Source: Euzebyales bacterium
Lineage (GTDB): Bacteria; Actinomycetota; Nitriliruptoria; Euzebyales; Egibacteraceae
DNA: 64,000 nucleotides
Reading direction: 5' to 3'
Assembly (NCBI GenBank): GCA_013695145.1
Contig: JACDBB010000143.1
Span: forward strand, 1-64,000
A program made the position numbers and the translations under genes. The notes beneath the pieces were generated by a model. The model was given only the letters and a program-made list of their open reading frames with translations. It ran no database searches and was not told the DNA's origin. Positions 52,372-62,233 of this stretch are shown one piece after another. Numbering within the stretch: the stretch's first letter is position 1; each line of letters starts with the position of its first letter.

Positions 52372-53187
52372 CTAGCCCTCCGGCATCATCACGGTGTCGA
52401 TCAGGTGCACCGTGGCGTTGGCGGTCTCGATGTCAGGGACCACGACGGTGGCCTGGCCACCGCCGACGGTGATGGTCTCGCCGTCGGCCTCGATCGGCAG
52501 GGTCGCGCCCGTGAAGGTCTCCAGCTCGGTGACCTCGGCCAGGTCGGCCGCGGTCAGCTGCTCGCCGGGGACGACGTGGAACCCAAGCACGTCGGTCAGC
52601 AGCCCGTCCGGGTCGGCGAGGGCGGCGTCAAGGGTCTCGGGGTCCAGCGCGGCGAACGCGCAGTCGGTGGGGGCGAAGACGGTCAGGGCGTCGGCGCTGT
52701 TCAGGGTGTCGACCAGCCCCGCCTCGGTGACCGCGGTTGTCAGGGTGGTCAGGACGGGGTTGCTGGAGGCGGCGGTGCCGACGGGGTCGTCGGTCATGCC
52801 GGCGAGCGTGCCGTCTTCCGGGCCGCCCTCCACGGCGGCGACGATGGCGTCGGCGTCACACGCCTCCGCGGAGTCGCCCATGGCCATGTCCTCGGTGGCC
52901 ATGTCCTCGGTGGCCATGTCGTCGGTGGCCATGTCGTCGGTGGCCATGTCGTCGGTGGCCATGTCGTCGGTGGCCATGTCGTCGGTGGCCATGTCGTCGG
53001 TGGCCATGTCGTCGGTGGCCATGTCGTCGGTGGCCATGTCCTCGGTGGCCATGTCCTCGGTCGGCTCGGCGGCCGCGGGGTCGGTCGGCTCCACCGGCGC
53101 ACTGGTGTCCTCGCTGGCGCAGGCCGCCGCGATCAGCGCGAGGGGCATGATCAGCAGAGCGGTTCGGAGCTTCAGGTTCGCAAACAA
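52372..53187 (-). CDS. Fasciclin-domain lipoprotein with a (T-E/D-D-M-A)12 linker
   Basis: The 271-residue precursor starts at a TTG with AAGGAGA five bases upstream and has a lipoprotein signal ending LIAAACAS. The linker carries twelve exact-length five-residue units of TEDMA or TDDMA. A FAS1 domain follows (LTVFAPTDCAFAALDPETLD, VLGFHVVPGEQL, ATVHLIDTVMMPEG). FAS1 domains mediate adhesion or ligand binding at the cell surface. The molybdopterin oxidoreductase gene lies 80 bases upstream on the same strand, so they may be cotranscribed. Confidence 0.92.
   Translation of the reverse strand: MFANLKLRTALLIMPLALIAAACASEDTSAPVEPTDPAAAEPTEDMATEDMATDDMATDDMATDDMATDDMATDDMATDDMATDDMATDDMATEDMATEDMAMGDSAEACDADAIVAAVEGGPEDGTLAGMTDDPVGTAASSNPVLTTLTTAVTEAGLVDTLNSADALTVFAPTDCAFAALDPETLDAALADPDGLLTDVLGFHVVPGEQLTAADLAEVTELETFTGATLPIEADGETITVGGGQATVVVPDIETANATVHLIDTVMMPEG
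52882..53061 (-). repeat. Twelve 15-bp tandem repeats inside the fasciclin gene
   Basis: The unit on the plus strand is GGCCATGTCNTCGGT. Eight central units have G at N and the two at each end have C, which encode TDDMA and TEDMA respectively. Near identity at third positions implies recent expansion or homogenisation. Confidence 0.95.
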
Positions 53188-53267
53188 GGAACTCTCCTTG
53201 GTCGGTCGGTTCGCGCGAGCGGTCCGGCCAGGGTGGCCGTCGCCCGTCGGGGTGAGATCTGTGGGTG

Positions 53268-54866
53268 TCATGCGTCGTCGACCGTGATCCGCAGGGTCAT
53301 CCAGCCGCTCGCGCCGTTCGGGAACGGCTCGGCGCGCTCCTCGGTCTGGAGCTCGCCGGTTCCGTCGGTGGCGCGGACGCTGATGCGATGGGGGCCGGGG
53401 GTCGCGTCCCAGCGCAGCCTCCACTGGCGCCAGGCGTCGGCGCCCGACGCCTCGGCGAGCTCGGCTGAGACCCAGTCGCCGTCGTCGATGCGGACCTCGA
53501 CCTGCTCGATGCCGCGGGTCTGAGCCCATGCGACACCCGCGATGTCGGTCTCGCCCGGTGGGATGCTCTCGAGGCTGCGGGGCACGTCGATGCGCGCCAT
53601 GGTCTTGACGGGTGCCTGCTCGTCCCAGCCGCGCGGGACCCAGTACTGGTCGAACGCGTCGAACGTCGTCAGCTCGATGGCCGACAGCCACTTGGTCGCC
53701 GACACGTAGCCGTACAGGCCTGGTGTCACCAGCCGCGCGGGAAAGCCCCGCTCGATCGGCAGCGGCTCGCCGTTCATGCCGACCGCGACGAGCGTGTCGC
53801 GGTCGTATGCGGCCTCCACGGGGAACCCGCACGTGTAGCGGTCGACGGAGCGGCCGACGACCTGGTCGGCGGCGGGGTCCACGCCGGCCTCGTCGAGCAG
53901 GTCGGCCAGGCGCACGCCAGTCCAGCGGGCGTGGCCGACCAGGTCGCCGCCGACCGTGTTCGATACGCAGGACAACGTGATGTCGGCGTCGACCAACTCA
54001 CGGTCCAGCAGGTCGTCGTAGCTGAGGTCGAGGCGGTCCACCACCATGCCGCCCACCGACAGCGTCCATCCCTCGACGGGGACCTGCGGGATCGTGAGCG
54101 CAGTGTCCACACGGTAGAACTGGTCGAATGGGGTGACAAACGGTGCGACACCGTCGATGCCGAAGGAGACGCCGTCCGGGATCGGGCTCAGAGACTGGGC
54201 GGCTGACGGGACCGTCACCACGGCTCGTGACGAGGCGGCGGTGAACCGCGTCGCCAGCGCGCGACCTCCGGCGGCGCCGGCCGCGGTGGCGGCCGCGACG
54301 CTGCCCGCCAAGATCAGGAAGGATCGCCGGCTGCCGGCGCCCGCTCGGCCCAGGCCGCCGCCTCCGGAAGCCCCCTCTTGGGATGCGGCGGCCGGGCCGG
54401 GGGCTGCGCGCAGCAGAGCGAGCAGCGCGATCGCGCCGCCGAGCGCGGCCATGACGCTGGGCACCGCAGCCAGGACCTCGCCGCCGCGGAAGAGCGTGGC
54501 GCCCACGCCGAGGACGCCGAGCACCGCCAGGCCAGCTACGCCCACCAGGGGGCGCCGGCGGGCCGCCATGCCCAGCACGGCGCCGAGCAGCGCGGCGATC
54601 ACCAGCGTGCCGGCGACCAGCACCAGCTTGTTGTCCGACCCGAACGTCTCGACAGCGAAGCGCTCGACGGGGCCTGGTGCGAGGTCGATAATCGACTCGG
54701 CGACGGCCTCGACGGGGGAGACGAACACGCGCGCGACGCCGGCGGCGAGCTCGCCCGTGGCGAGCGCCGCGGCTGCGGCCAGCACGCCCGCCAGCGCGGC
54801 GGTCAACCGTCGGGGGGGAGGGGACGTGACGCTGGCGCGCGTCGGGTCAGCGACCGAGATGTCCAT
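53268..54866 (-). CDS. Membrane-bound molybdopterin-dependent oxidoreductase, SUOX-like
   Basis: The 532-residue protein has about four or five hydrophobic segments in the first 165 residues, then a Tat-like SRRSFLILAG. The sulfite-oxidase-type Mo domain (about 200-420) carries the likely molybdenum-ligand Cys in TLSCVSNTVGGDL, GVRLADLLDEAG and ERGFPARLVTPGLYGYVSATKW. A dimerisation-like C-terminal domain follows. Substrate unknown; sulfite or protein methionine sulfoxide are options in this family. It precedes the fasciclin lipoprotein gene. Confidence 0.88.
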   Translation of the reverse strand: MDISVADPTRASVTSPPPRRLTAALAGVLAAAAALATGELAAGVARVFVSPVEAVAESIIDLAPGPVERFAVETFGSDNKLVLVAGTLVIAALLGAVLGMAARRRPLVGVAGLAVLGVLGVGATLFRGGEVLAAVPSVMAALGGAIALLALLRAAPGPAAASQEGASGGGGLGRAGAGSRRSFLILAGSVAAATAAGAAGGRALATRFTAASSRAVVTVPSAAQSLSPIPDGVSFGIDGVAPFVTPFDQFYRVDTALTIPQVPVEGWTLSVGGMVVDRLDLSYDDLLDRELVDADITLSCVSNTVGGDLVGHARWTGVRLADLLDEAGVDPAADQVVGRSVDRYTCGFPVEAAYDRDTLVAVGMNGEPLPIERGFPARLVTPGLYGYVSATKWLSAIELTTFDAFDQYWVPRGWDEQAPVKTMARIDVPRSLESIPPGETDIAGVAWAQTRGIEQVEVRIDDGDWVSAELAEASGADAWRQWRLRWDATPGPHRISVRATDGTGELQTEERAEPFPNGASGWMTLRITVDDA

Positions 54867-54960
54867 CGCTCGTCATTCGTAACCGGGGAGCTGCGAGATG
54901 GGTCCGACTTCTGTAGTAGGCCGACGGGCCGGGGTGCGGCGGTGCCGGGGTGCGGCGGCC

Positions 54961-55023
54961 GCAGGAATGTCGACACGGTGTCGGGCCGGGCTCGGCAGGG
55001 GCAGGAATCTCGACACGGTGTCG
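54961..55023. repeat. Family A palindromic repeat, locus 3
   Basis: Two units of GCAGGAATNT followed by CGACACGGTGTCG occur at 54961-54983 and 55001-55023, again with a 40-base period. They lie between the divergent molybdopterin oxidoreductase and hisA genes. Confidence 0.85.
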
Positions 55024-55084
55024 GGGCTGGCGGGTAGCGCACGTATCCTGGGGTGCTTCCCTGGCCCCGAGCACCGGACCTTCG

Positions 55085-55813
55085 ATGAGCGCGCTGACGC
55101 TGTATCCCGCCATCGACATCCGCGGTGGCCGCGCGGTGCGGCTGGAACAAGGACGCGCGGACGCCGAGACGGTGTACGACGCCGATCCGGTGGCGGTTGC
55201 CCTGCGGTTCGCCGAGCAGGGAGCCGCCGCGCTGCACGTGGTGGACCTCGACGCGGCCTTCGACGGCGAGCCGCGCAACCGCCATCTAATTGAGGACATC
55301 GTCGACGCCACGGGCGTGCCGGTGCAGGCCAGCGGTGGCATCCGCTCCATGTCCGACCTGGACGGGGCGGTCGGCTACGGCGCCAGCCGCGTCGTGATCG
55401 GCACGATGGCGCTGGAGGAGCCCTCCTTCGTGGCCGCCGCGGTCGCCCGCCACGGCGACAAGATCGCGGTGGGCCTGGACGCCGAGGGCTCCATCCTCAG
55501 GGCCCGCGGGTGGACCATCGAGTCGGGGGACCTGTTCTCCGCGCTCCGCCAGTTCACGCTGATGGGGGTCGCGCGCTTCGTGTTCACCGACATCGGCCGT
55601 GATGGGATGCTCGCCGGACCCAACGTCGAGCGGCTGGTCGAGGTCGCCGAGGCGACGACGGCAAGGGTCACCGCCAGCGGCGGAGTGTCGAGCCTCGATG
55701 ACCTGCGCGCGCTGGCGAGCGCGCACCCCCAGGTCGACGCCGCGATCGTCGGCAAGGCGCTGTACGCCGGGCGCTTCACGCTGCCCGACGCGTTGGGCGC
55801 GGTGAACGGGTGA
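55085..55813 (+). CDS. hisA: ProFAR isomerase, HisA or bifunctional PriA
   Basis: This TIM-barrel isomerase acts in histidine synthesis. The 242-residue product has [25 protein letters not shown], the catalytic Asp in [24 protein letters not shown] and [15 protein letters not shown]. The segment [13 protein letters not shown] resembles that of actinobacterial PriA, which also performs the TrpF reaction. No separate trpF is seen in the trp run here. PriA function is inferred, not proven. A TATCCT -10-like box lies at 55044-55049. Confidence 0.93.
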   Translation: MSALTLYPAIDIRGGRAVRLEQGRADAETVYDADPVAVALRFAEQGAAALHVVDLDAAFDGEPRNRHLIEDIVDATGVPVQASGGIRSMSDLDGAVGYGASRVVIGTMALEEPSFVAAAVARHGDKIAVGLDAEGSILRARGWTIESGDLFSALRQFTLMGVARFVFTDIGRDGMLAGPNVERLVEVAEATTARVTASGGVSSLDDLRALASAHPQVDAAIVGKALYAGRFTLPDALGAVNG

Positions 55814-56601
55814 TCGCCGCACCTGTCGGGGAGGGGCTGGCGGCGCGGGTCATCCCGTGCCTGGACGTCGACGCCGGGCGCGTCGTCAAAGGGGTGCGGT
55901 TCGTCGAGCTTTCCGACGCGGGCGATCCGGCCGAGCTCGCGGCGAGCTACGACGCGGAGGGGGCGGACGAGCTCGTCTTCCTCGACATCACCGCCTCCAG
56001 TGACGAGCGCGAGTCGATCTACGACGTGATCGCGACGACCGCCGAGCAGGTGTTCATCCCGCTGACGGTCGGTGGCGGCGTGCGTTCGGTTGCGGACGCG
56101 CGGAGGTTGCTGCGCGCGGGCGCCGACAAGGTCGCGATCAACACGGCGGGCGTCGCGCGCCCCGAGCTGCTGAGCGAGGCGGCCGACGCCTTCGGCAGCC
56201 AGTGCGTGGTGGCGGCGATCGACGCGCGCCGCGCCAAGCGGAGCGTCGAGGACGGTTTCGAGGTCTACACCCACGGCGGCCGCCGGCCGGCGGGCCGCGA
56301 CGCCGTCGCCTGGGCCGTCGAGTGCGAGCGGCGAGGCGCGGGCGAGATCCTGCTGACCTCGATGGACCGTGACGGGTCCAAGGTCGGCTTCGACCTCGAG
56401 CTGCTGGCCGCGGTCACCGCGGCCGTGAACGTTCCCGTCATCGCGTCCGGCGGCGCCGGCAGCGCCGAGCACATGGTCGAAGGCGTCGCGATCGGCGGCG
56501 CCGCCGCGGTGCTGGCGGCCTCGATCTTCCACTTCGGTGAGCTGCGGGTCCGCCAGGTCAAGGACGCCATGGCCCTCGCGGGCATCCCGGTCCGCCGCTA
56601 G
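55810..56601 (+). CDS. hisF: Imidazole glycerol phosphate synthase, cyclase subunit
   Basis: HisF uses ammonia from HisH to make imidazoleglycerol phosphate and AICAR. The 263-residue barrel has [29 protein letters not shown], the catalytic Asp in [13 protein letters not shown] and [13 protein letters not shown]. The GTG overlaps the hisA stop (GTGA). Confidence 0.96.
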   Translation: MIAAPVGEGLAARVIPCLDVDAGRVVKGVRFVELSDAGDPAELAASYDAEGADELVFLDITASSDERESIYDVIATTAEQVFIPLTVGGGVRSVADARRLLRAGADKVAINTAGVARPELLSEAADAFGSQCVVAAIDARRAKRSVEDGFEVYTHGGRRPAGRDAVAWAVECERRGAGEILLTSMDRDGSKVGFDLELLAAVTAAVNVPVIASGGAGSAEHMVEGVAIGGAAAVLAASIFHFGELRVRQVKDAMALAGIPVRR

Positions 56602-56633
56602 GGCTAGGGGTGTCCCCCCGTGGACTCGGTAGC

Positions 56634-56672
56634 GCGGACATTTCGTACCGAGGGTTCGTACAAAGTGTCCGC
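56634..56672. repeat. Family B palindrome, copy 2 (diverged)
   Basis: This is a degenerate form of the 12044-12080 element, GCGGACATTTCGTACCGA, GGG, then TTCGTACAAAGTGTCCG. Bases TAGC just upstream are also shared with copy 1. It lies between hisF and hisI. Confidence 0.65.
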
Positions 56673-56759
56673 ACCGCGTCCCGTGGAGCCCGCGTGAGGC
56701 CGCGGGCGGCGTGAACCGATGTCGGTGCCCGGACACAGGGCACAGCGCGGGCGTACGGA

Positions 56760-56765
56760 TAGGCT
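56760..56765 (+). promoter_or_regulatory. -10 box of a leaderless hisI promoter
   Basis: TAGGCT is seven bases before the GTG at 56773. This supports a separate transcription start for hisI-trpE and favours this GTG over the upstream in-frame ATG at 56719. Confidence 0.5.
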
Positions 56766-56772
56766 GCTGATC

Positions 56773-57126
56773 GTGCCCGACCAGCTCATCCCCGTGCCGC
56801 CTTCCGACCTGCGGTTCGACGACCGCGGGCTGATCCCTGCCATCGTGCAGCAGCACGACACCGGCGAGGTCTTGATGATGGCGTGGATGACCGCCGAGAC
56901 CCTGAACCAGACCGTCCAGCGAGGCGAGACGGTCTTCTGGTCACGGTCCCGTCTCCAGCCCTGGCACAAGGGCGCGACCAGCGGCAACACCCAGCGGGTG
57001 GTGGAGATCGTCGCGGACTGCGACGCCGACGTGCTGCTGGTGCGGGTCGACCAGCGGGGCCAGGGCGCGTGCCACACCGGAGCGGGCAGCTGCTTCCACC
57101 GGCCCTTGCGCACGCCGGCGCCGTGA
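56773..57126 (+). CDS. hisI: Phosphoribosyl-AMP cyclohydrolase
   Basis: HisI opens the purine ring of PR-AMP in histidine synthesis. The 117-residue protein has [24 protein letters not shown], the metal-binding [13 protein letters not shown] and the zinc cysteines in [11 protein letters not shown]. No HisE domain is fused. The stop overlaps trpE (GTGA), tying histidine and tryptophan genes. Confidence 0.94.
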   Translation: MPDQLIPVPPSDLRFDDRGLIPAIVQQHDTGEVLMMAWMTAETLNQTVQRGETVFWSRSRLQPWHKGATSGNTQRVVEIVADCDADVLLVRVDQRGQGACHTGAGSCFHRPLRTPAP

Positions 57127-58643
57127 CCGCCGCCGCCTACCAGCCCTCGCGCGAGGAGTTCGCGGCCCTGTGCCATGACCACGCCGTCGTGCCCGTGTGG
57201 CGCGAGGTGCTCGCCGACTTGTCGACACCGCTGGGCGTCTACGACCGCCTGCGGCACGCCGGCGGGCCGAGGTTCCTGCTGGAGTCCGTCGAGCGGGGCG
57301 AGCGCTGGGGCCGCTACTCGTTCATCGGCCTGCGCCCCTTCCTCGAGCTGCGGGCCCGCGCGGGCTGTGTCGAGCTGACCGGCGACGCCCCCGCGGCCGC
57401 CCGCGACGCAGCCGCGACCGGCGACCCGCTTGCCACCCTCGACGTCCTGCTGCCCGCGCTGCGCACGCCGGAACTCCCGGGTCTGCCGCCGCTGTTCGCC
57501 GGAGCGGTCGGCTACATCGGCTACGACGCCGTGCGCTTCATCGAGCGGCTGCCCGACAGCGGGGTCGACGATCTCGGCATGGACGACGTGCGGCTGGCCT
57601 TTCCCGGGCAGCTGGTGGCGTTCGACCACCTGCGGCAGCGCCTGCTGGTGGTGACCAACGTCCGTGCGGGTCGCGAGCCCGGCGCGGCCTACGACGCGGC
57701 GGTCGCGGCCTCCGAGGAGCTGGTGGCCGGCCTGGGCACCAGCGCGCACGCACCGCCGGTGCCGCCGCCGCGGGCGGCCGAGGTCACCGACGCTCGCGCC
57801 AACATGAGTCGCGACGACTACCTGGAGGCGGTCGAGCGCGCCAAGGCGCACATCGCGGCTGGCGACGCCTTCCAGATCGTGCCGTCGCAGAGGTTCTCGC
57901 TGGAGACCGCGGCCGATCCCTTCACGGTCTACCGGGTGCTGAGGGTCATCAACCCCTCGCCGTACATGTATCTGTTCGAGCTGCCCGAACCCGACGGCCG
58001 GATGACCGCGATCGTCGGTTCGTCCCCCGAGGCGCTGGTGACCGTCAAGGGCAGGCGCGCGGAGATCTGGCCGATCGCCGGCTCCCGCCCGCGCGGGGCG
58101 ACCGATGAGCAGGACGCCAAGCTTGAGGCGGACCTGCGCGGCGACGACAAGGAGCGCGCCGAGCACGTCATGCTCGTCGACCTCGCCCGCAACGACCTGG
58201 GGCGCGTCAGTCGGCTGGGGACGGTGCGCGTCACCGACTTCATGGACGTTGTTCGCTACAGCCACATCATGCATCTGCTGTCGAAGGTGACCGGTGCGCT
58301 GCGCCCTGGGGTCAGCGGGGTCGACGTGCTGCGCGCGACCTTCCCCGCCGGCACCCTGTCGGGTGCGCCGAAGGTCCGAGCCATGGAGATCATCGACGAA
58401 CTGGAACCGACCCGCCGCGGTCTGTACGGCGGCGGGATCGGGTACCTCGACCTCGCCGGCGACCTCGACCTGTGCATCGCGATCCGCACGCTGCTGTTCC
58501 GCGGCGGCTTCGCCCACGTCCAGGCGGGCGCCGGCGTGGTCGCCGACAGCGTCGCGGAGCGCGAGTACGCCGAGACCAGGGACAAGGCGATGGCACTCCT
58601 CGCCGCCGTCCGCGCCGCGGAGCGTCTCGGCGAGGAACGCTAG
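57123..58643 (+). CDS. trpE: Anthranilate synthase component I
   Basis: TrpE makes anthranilate from chorismate. The 506-residue product has the N-terminal LLES and RYSFIG segments linked to Trp feedback, and the catalytic domain with [30 protein letters not shown] and [16 protein letters not shown]. The glutaminase TrpG is not encoded in the window. The GTG overlaps the hisI stop. Confidence 0.95.
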   Translation: MTAAAYQPSREEFAALCHDHAVVPVWREVLADLSTPLGVYDRLRHAGGPRFLLESVERGERWGRYSFIGLRPFLELRARAGCVELTGDAPAAARDAAATGDPLATLDVLLPALRTPELPGLPPLFAGAVGYIGYDAVRFIERLPDSGVDDLGMDDVRLAFPGQLVAFDHLRQRLLVVTNVRAGREPGAAYDAAVAASEELVAGLGTSAHAPPVPPPRAAEVTDARANMSRDDYLEAVERAKAHIAAGDAFQIVPSQRFSLETAADPFTVYRVLRVINPSPYMYLFELPEPDGRMTAIVGSSPEALVTVKGRRAEIWPIAGSRPRGATDEQDAKLEADLRGDDKERAEHVMLVDLARNDLGRVSRLGTVRVTDFMDVVRYSHIMHLLSKVTGALRPGVSGVDVLRATFPAGTLSGAPKVRAMEIIDELEPTRRGLYGGGIGYLDLAGDLDLCIAIRTLLFRGGFAHVQAGAGVVADSVAEREYAETRDKAMALLAAVRAAERLGEER

Positions 58644-58645
58644 GC

Positions 58646-59185
58646 GTGGCCACAGGCCGGGCAGGGGCGGCGGTCGCGCTCGGGGTGGCCTCCGGCCTCG
58701 GGCTGGTTGGCGCGTCGACCGGCGCCTGGGTGGTCGAGACCGTGAGCACCGAGCTGGGCGGCGTCGAGCGGACCGAGCAGATCGCGACCGCGGGCGTGGA
58801 CCTGGTCGGCCTCACCCTGCCGATCGGCGTGGCGGCCGCGATCGCCGGGATGCTGCTCGTCGTCGCGCGCGGCTGGCTGCAGCGCGGCGTCGGCGCGCTG
58901 CTCGTGCTGCTCGGCGCCGCGGGCATCGGGGCGGCCGCGGTGGGGATCGCGCGTGCGGCCGGGCTGCCAGGGGAGATCGGTGGCAGCGCCTGGTTCGGCC
59001 TCGTGGCGGCGGCTGGCGTCGGCGCCGCGGGGTTCACGGCGCTGCGGCCGGCTCCGCCGCCCCGCCTCGGCGCCCGCTACGACCTCGACGAGGAGGATCC
59101 GGACGAGGCTGAATGGCGGCTGGCGAGCGAGTCGCCTGCAGGCGATCCGGAGCTGGATGGCGACGCGGCGGAGCGCGACACGTGA
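58646..59185 (+). CDS. Trp biosynthesis-associated membrane protein
   Basis: The 179-residue protein has four hydrophobic segments and sits directly after trpE, as do the actinobacterial Trp_oprn_chp proteins. LVGLTLPIGVAAAIAG and the charged C-terminal tail agree with that family; the molecular role is unknown. The GTG start lies three bases after the trpE stop. Confidence 0.78.
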   Translation: MATGRAGAAVALGVASGLGLVGASTGAWVVETVSTELGGVERTEQIATAGVDLVGLTLPIGVAAAIAGMLLVVARGWLQRGVGALLVLLGAAGIGAAAVGIARAAGLPGEIGGSAWFGLVAAAGVGAAGFTALRPAPPPRLGARYDLDEEDPDEAEWRLASESPAGDPELDGDAAERDT

Positions 59186-60159
59186 CGCGTCTCGCCGCCC
59201 TGGATCTGGGCTCCAACTCCTTCCACCTGCTGGTCGCCGACACGGTCGCGGGCGGCACGATCAAGCGCGTGGTGACCCGCAAGCTGACTTTGCGGCTCGC
59301 CGAACCGGTGGCCCGCGACGGCGAGTTGGGCCGCGACGGGCGACGCCGCGCCGGCGACGCGTTCGCCGAGCTGGTCGCGCTCGCGCGTGACGCGGGCGCG
59401 CACCTGATCGCGGCTGTGGGCACGCAGGCGCTTCGTCAGGCGGGTGACTCGGTCAAGCTGCGTGAGCGCCTGTTCGATCGCCACGGCATCGAGGTGACCG
59501 TCATCAGCGGCCTGCAGGAGGGCTATCTCAGCCTTCGTGGGATGCACGCGGCGCTGCGGGTGCCAGCCGACGCCGAGCTGCTCGGCTTCGACCTGGGCGG
59601 CGGCAGCTTCGAGGTCTCCTACGGACGAGCGGGCCCGCTCGCCGCCGCCGCGTCGCTGCCTCTGGGCGCGGCCGCGGTGCGCGACCGGCTGCGGCACGAC
59701 CCGCCCCGGTTCCTCGAGCGGGTCGACCTGCACGCCGACGCGCTGGCGCAGCTGCAGCCCGTCGCTCGAGAGGTGAGCGGGCTGCGCGGCGAGCGTGCCG
59801 CGCCACCACGAGCCGCGGCCACCGCGGGCACGATCCGCGACCTCGGCCGCCTCGGGCTGGCGCTGGCGCTCGGTGCCGCGCCCGAGCGTGTGCGCGGCGT
59901 GGTCGTGACGCGCGATCAGCTGGAGCGCGCGTACACCCAGGTGTGCACGCTGCCGACCGGCGAGCGTCTCAGCCTGCCCGGCATTTCCGACAGCCGAGCC
60001 GACCTTCTGCCCGCGGGCGGGACCGTGCTGCTCGCCGCCATGGCCGCCTTCGACCTCGAGCACCTGGAGCTGTGCGACTGGGGCCTGCGCGAGGGCCTGC
60101 TGCTCGATGCGCTCTCCGACGGCGAGGTGGTGCACCTCGACGACTTCCAGCCTGTCTAG
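59182..60159 (+). CDS. Ppx/GppA family exopolyphosphatase or guanosine pentaphosphatase
   Basis: This ASKHA-fold phosphatase acts on polyphosphate and/or pppGpp. The 325-residue product has LAALDLGSNSFHLLVAD, VGTQALRQAGD, the catalytic Glu in SGLQEGYLSLRG and the phosphate loop FDLGGGSFEVSYG. It lacks the C-terminal HD domain of longer GppA proteins. The GTG overlaps the preceding membrane gene (GTGA), so it is cotranslated inside the trp gene run. Confidence 0.9.
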   Translation: MTRLAALDLGSNSFHLLVADTVAGGTIKRVVTRKLTLRLAEPVARDGELGRDGRRRAGDAFAELVALARDAGAHLIAAVGTQALRQAGDSVKLRERLFDRHGIEVTVISGLQEGYLSLRGMHAALRVPADAELLGFDLGGGSFEVSYGRAGPLAAAASLPLGAAAVRDRLRHDPPRFLERVDLHADALAQLQPVAREVSGLRGERAAPPRAAATAGTIRDLGRLGLALALGAAPERVRGVVVTRDQLERAYTQVCTLPTGERLSLPGISDSRADLLPAGGTVLLAAMAAFDLEHLELCDWGLREGLLLDALSDGEVVHLDDFQPV

Positions 60160-60175
60160 TCCATGACGCGGGCTC

Positions 60176-60181
60176 TACGAT
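60176..60181 (+). promoter_or_regulatory. -10 box upstream of trpC
   Basis: TACGAT lies eight bases before the ATG of a six-codon upstream ORF and 25 bases before trpC. It suggests an internal promoter for trpCBA. Confidence 0.45.
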
Positions 60182-60189
60182 GGGGCGTC

Positions 60190-60210
60190 ATGAAGCGAGC
60201 TGAGCGATGA
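60190..60210 (+). CDS. Six-codon upstream ORF coupled to trpC
   Basis: The reading frame encodes MKRAER and its TGA overlaps the trpC ATG (ATGA). It contains no Trp codon, so it is not a classical attenuator leader peptide. It could deliver ribosomes to trpC, which lacks a clear ribosome site. Confidence 0.45.
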   Translation: MKRAER

Positions 60211-61012
60211 GCGGGTTCCTGAGGCAAGCGTGCGCCGATGCGCGGCAGCGCGTGGCCGAGGCCGCGCGGCTGGTGCCGCTCGCGCAGTTGCGGGCGTCAC
60301 CGGCGCCCGCCGTGCCGTCCCTGGCCGGCGCCCTGGCCGCTCCAGGCGTTGGCGTCATCGCCGAGGTCAAGCGAGCCAGCCCCTCGCGCGGGCACATCGC
60401 ATGGGTCCCCGACCCGGCCGCGCGCGCCGCCGCCTACGCGCGCGGCGGCGCGTGCGCCATCAGCGTCCTGACCGAGCCGGCGCACTTCCACGGCACCCTG
60501 GGCGACCTGGAGGCCGCAGCCGCGGCCGTCGCGGTCCCCGTCATCCGCAAGGACTTCCTCGTCGACGCCTACCAGGTGTGGGAGGCAAGGCGCGCGGGGG
60601 CGAGCGCGGCGCTGCTCATCGTCGCGGCGCTGGACGACCGCGAGCTTGTCGCCCTGCTGCGCGTGTGCGACGAGGCCAGGATCGAAGCGCTGGTCGAGGT
60701 CCACGACGTGAGCGAGGCCCGCCGCGCGGGGGCCGCGCTGGAGGCCGCCGGCCCAGCCCGCCCGGTGGTCGGGGTGAACGCCCGCGACATGGCCACCCTG
60801 CAGGTGGACCCGCACCGGTTCGCAGCCTGTGTCGCCGCCCTGCCGCGCGGCTGCCTCGCCGTCGCCGAGAGCGGCATCGACAGCCCCGACGCCGTCCGCC
60901 GCGCCGGCGACGCAGGTGCTGACGCCGTCCTGGTGGGTGAGCACCTGGCCACGGCTATCGACCCGGAGGCGGCCACGCGCGCGCTGGCCACCGCGACCGT
61001 CAGGACCACCGC

Positions 61013-61016
<4 letters not shown>
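60207..61016 (+). CDS. trpC: Indole-3-glycerol phosphate synthase
   Basis: TrpC closes the indole ring from CdRP. The 269-residue barrel has [12 protein letters not shown] (catalytic Lys), [26 protein letters not shown] and [11 protein letters not shown]. No TrpF domain is fused. The stop overlaps trpB (GTGA). Confidence 0.95.

Positions 61017-62229
<1,213 letters not shown>

Positions 62230-62233
<4 letters not shown>

Noticed and set aside
52882-53061. CRISPR-like regular repeat array
   Set aside because: The period is 15 bases with no unique spacers and lies in frame within the fasciclin lipoprotein, coding for a linker.
57000-57130. Classical trp attenuator with tandem Trp codons before trpE
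   Set aside because: trpE overlaps hisI directly, leaving no leader; no Trp-rich short ORF is present.
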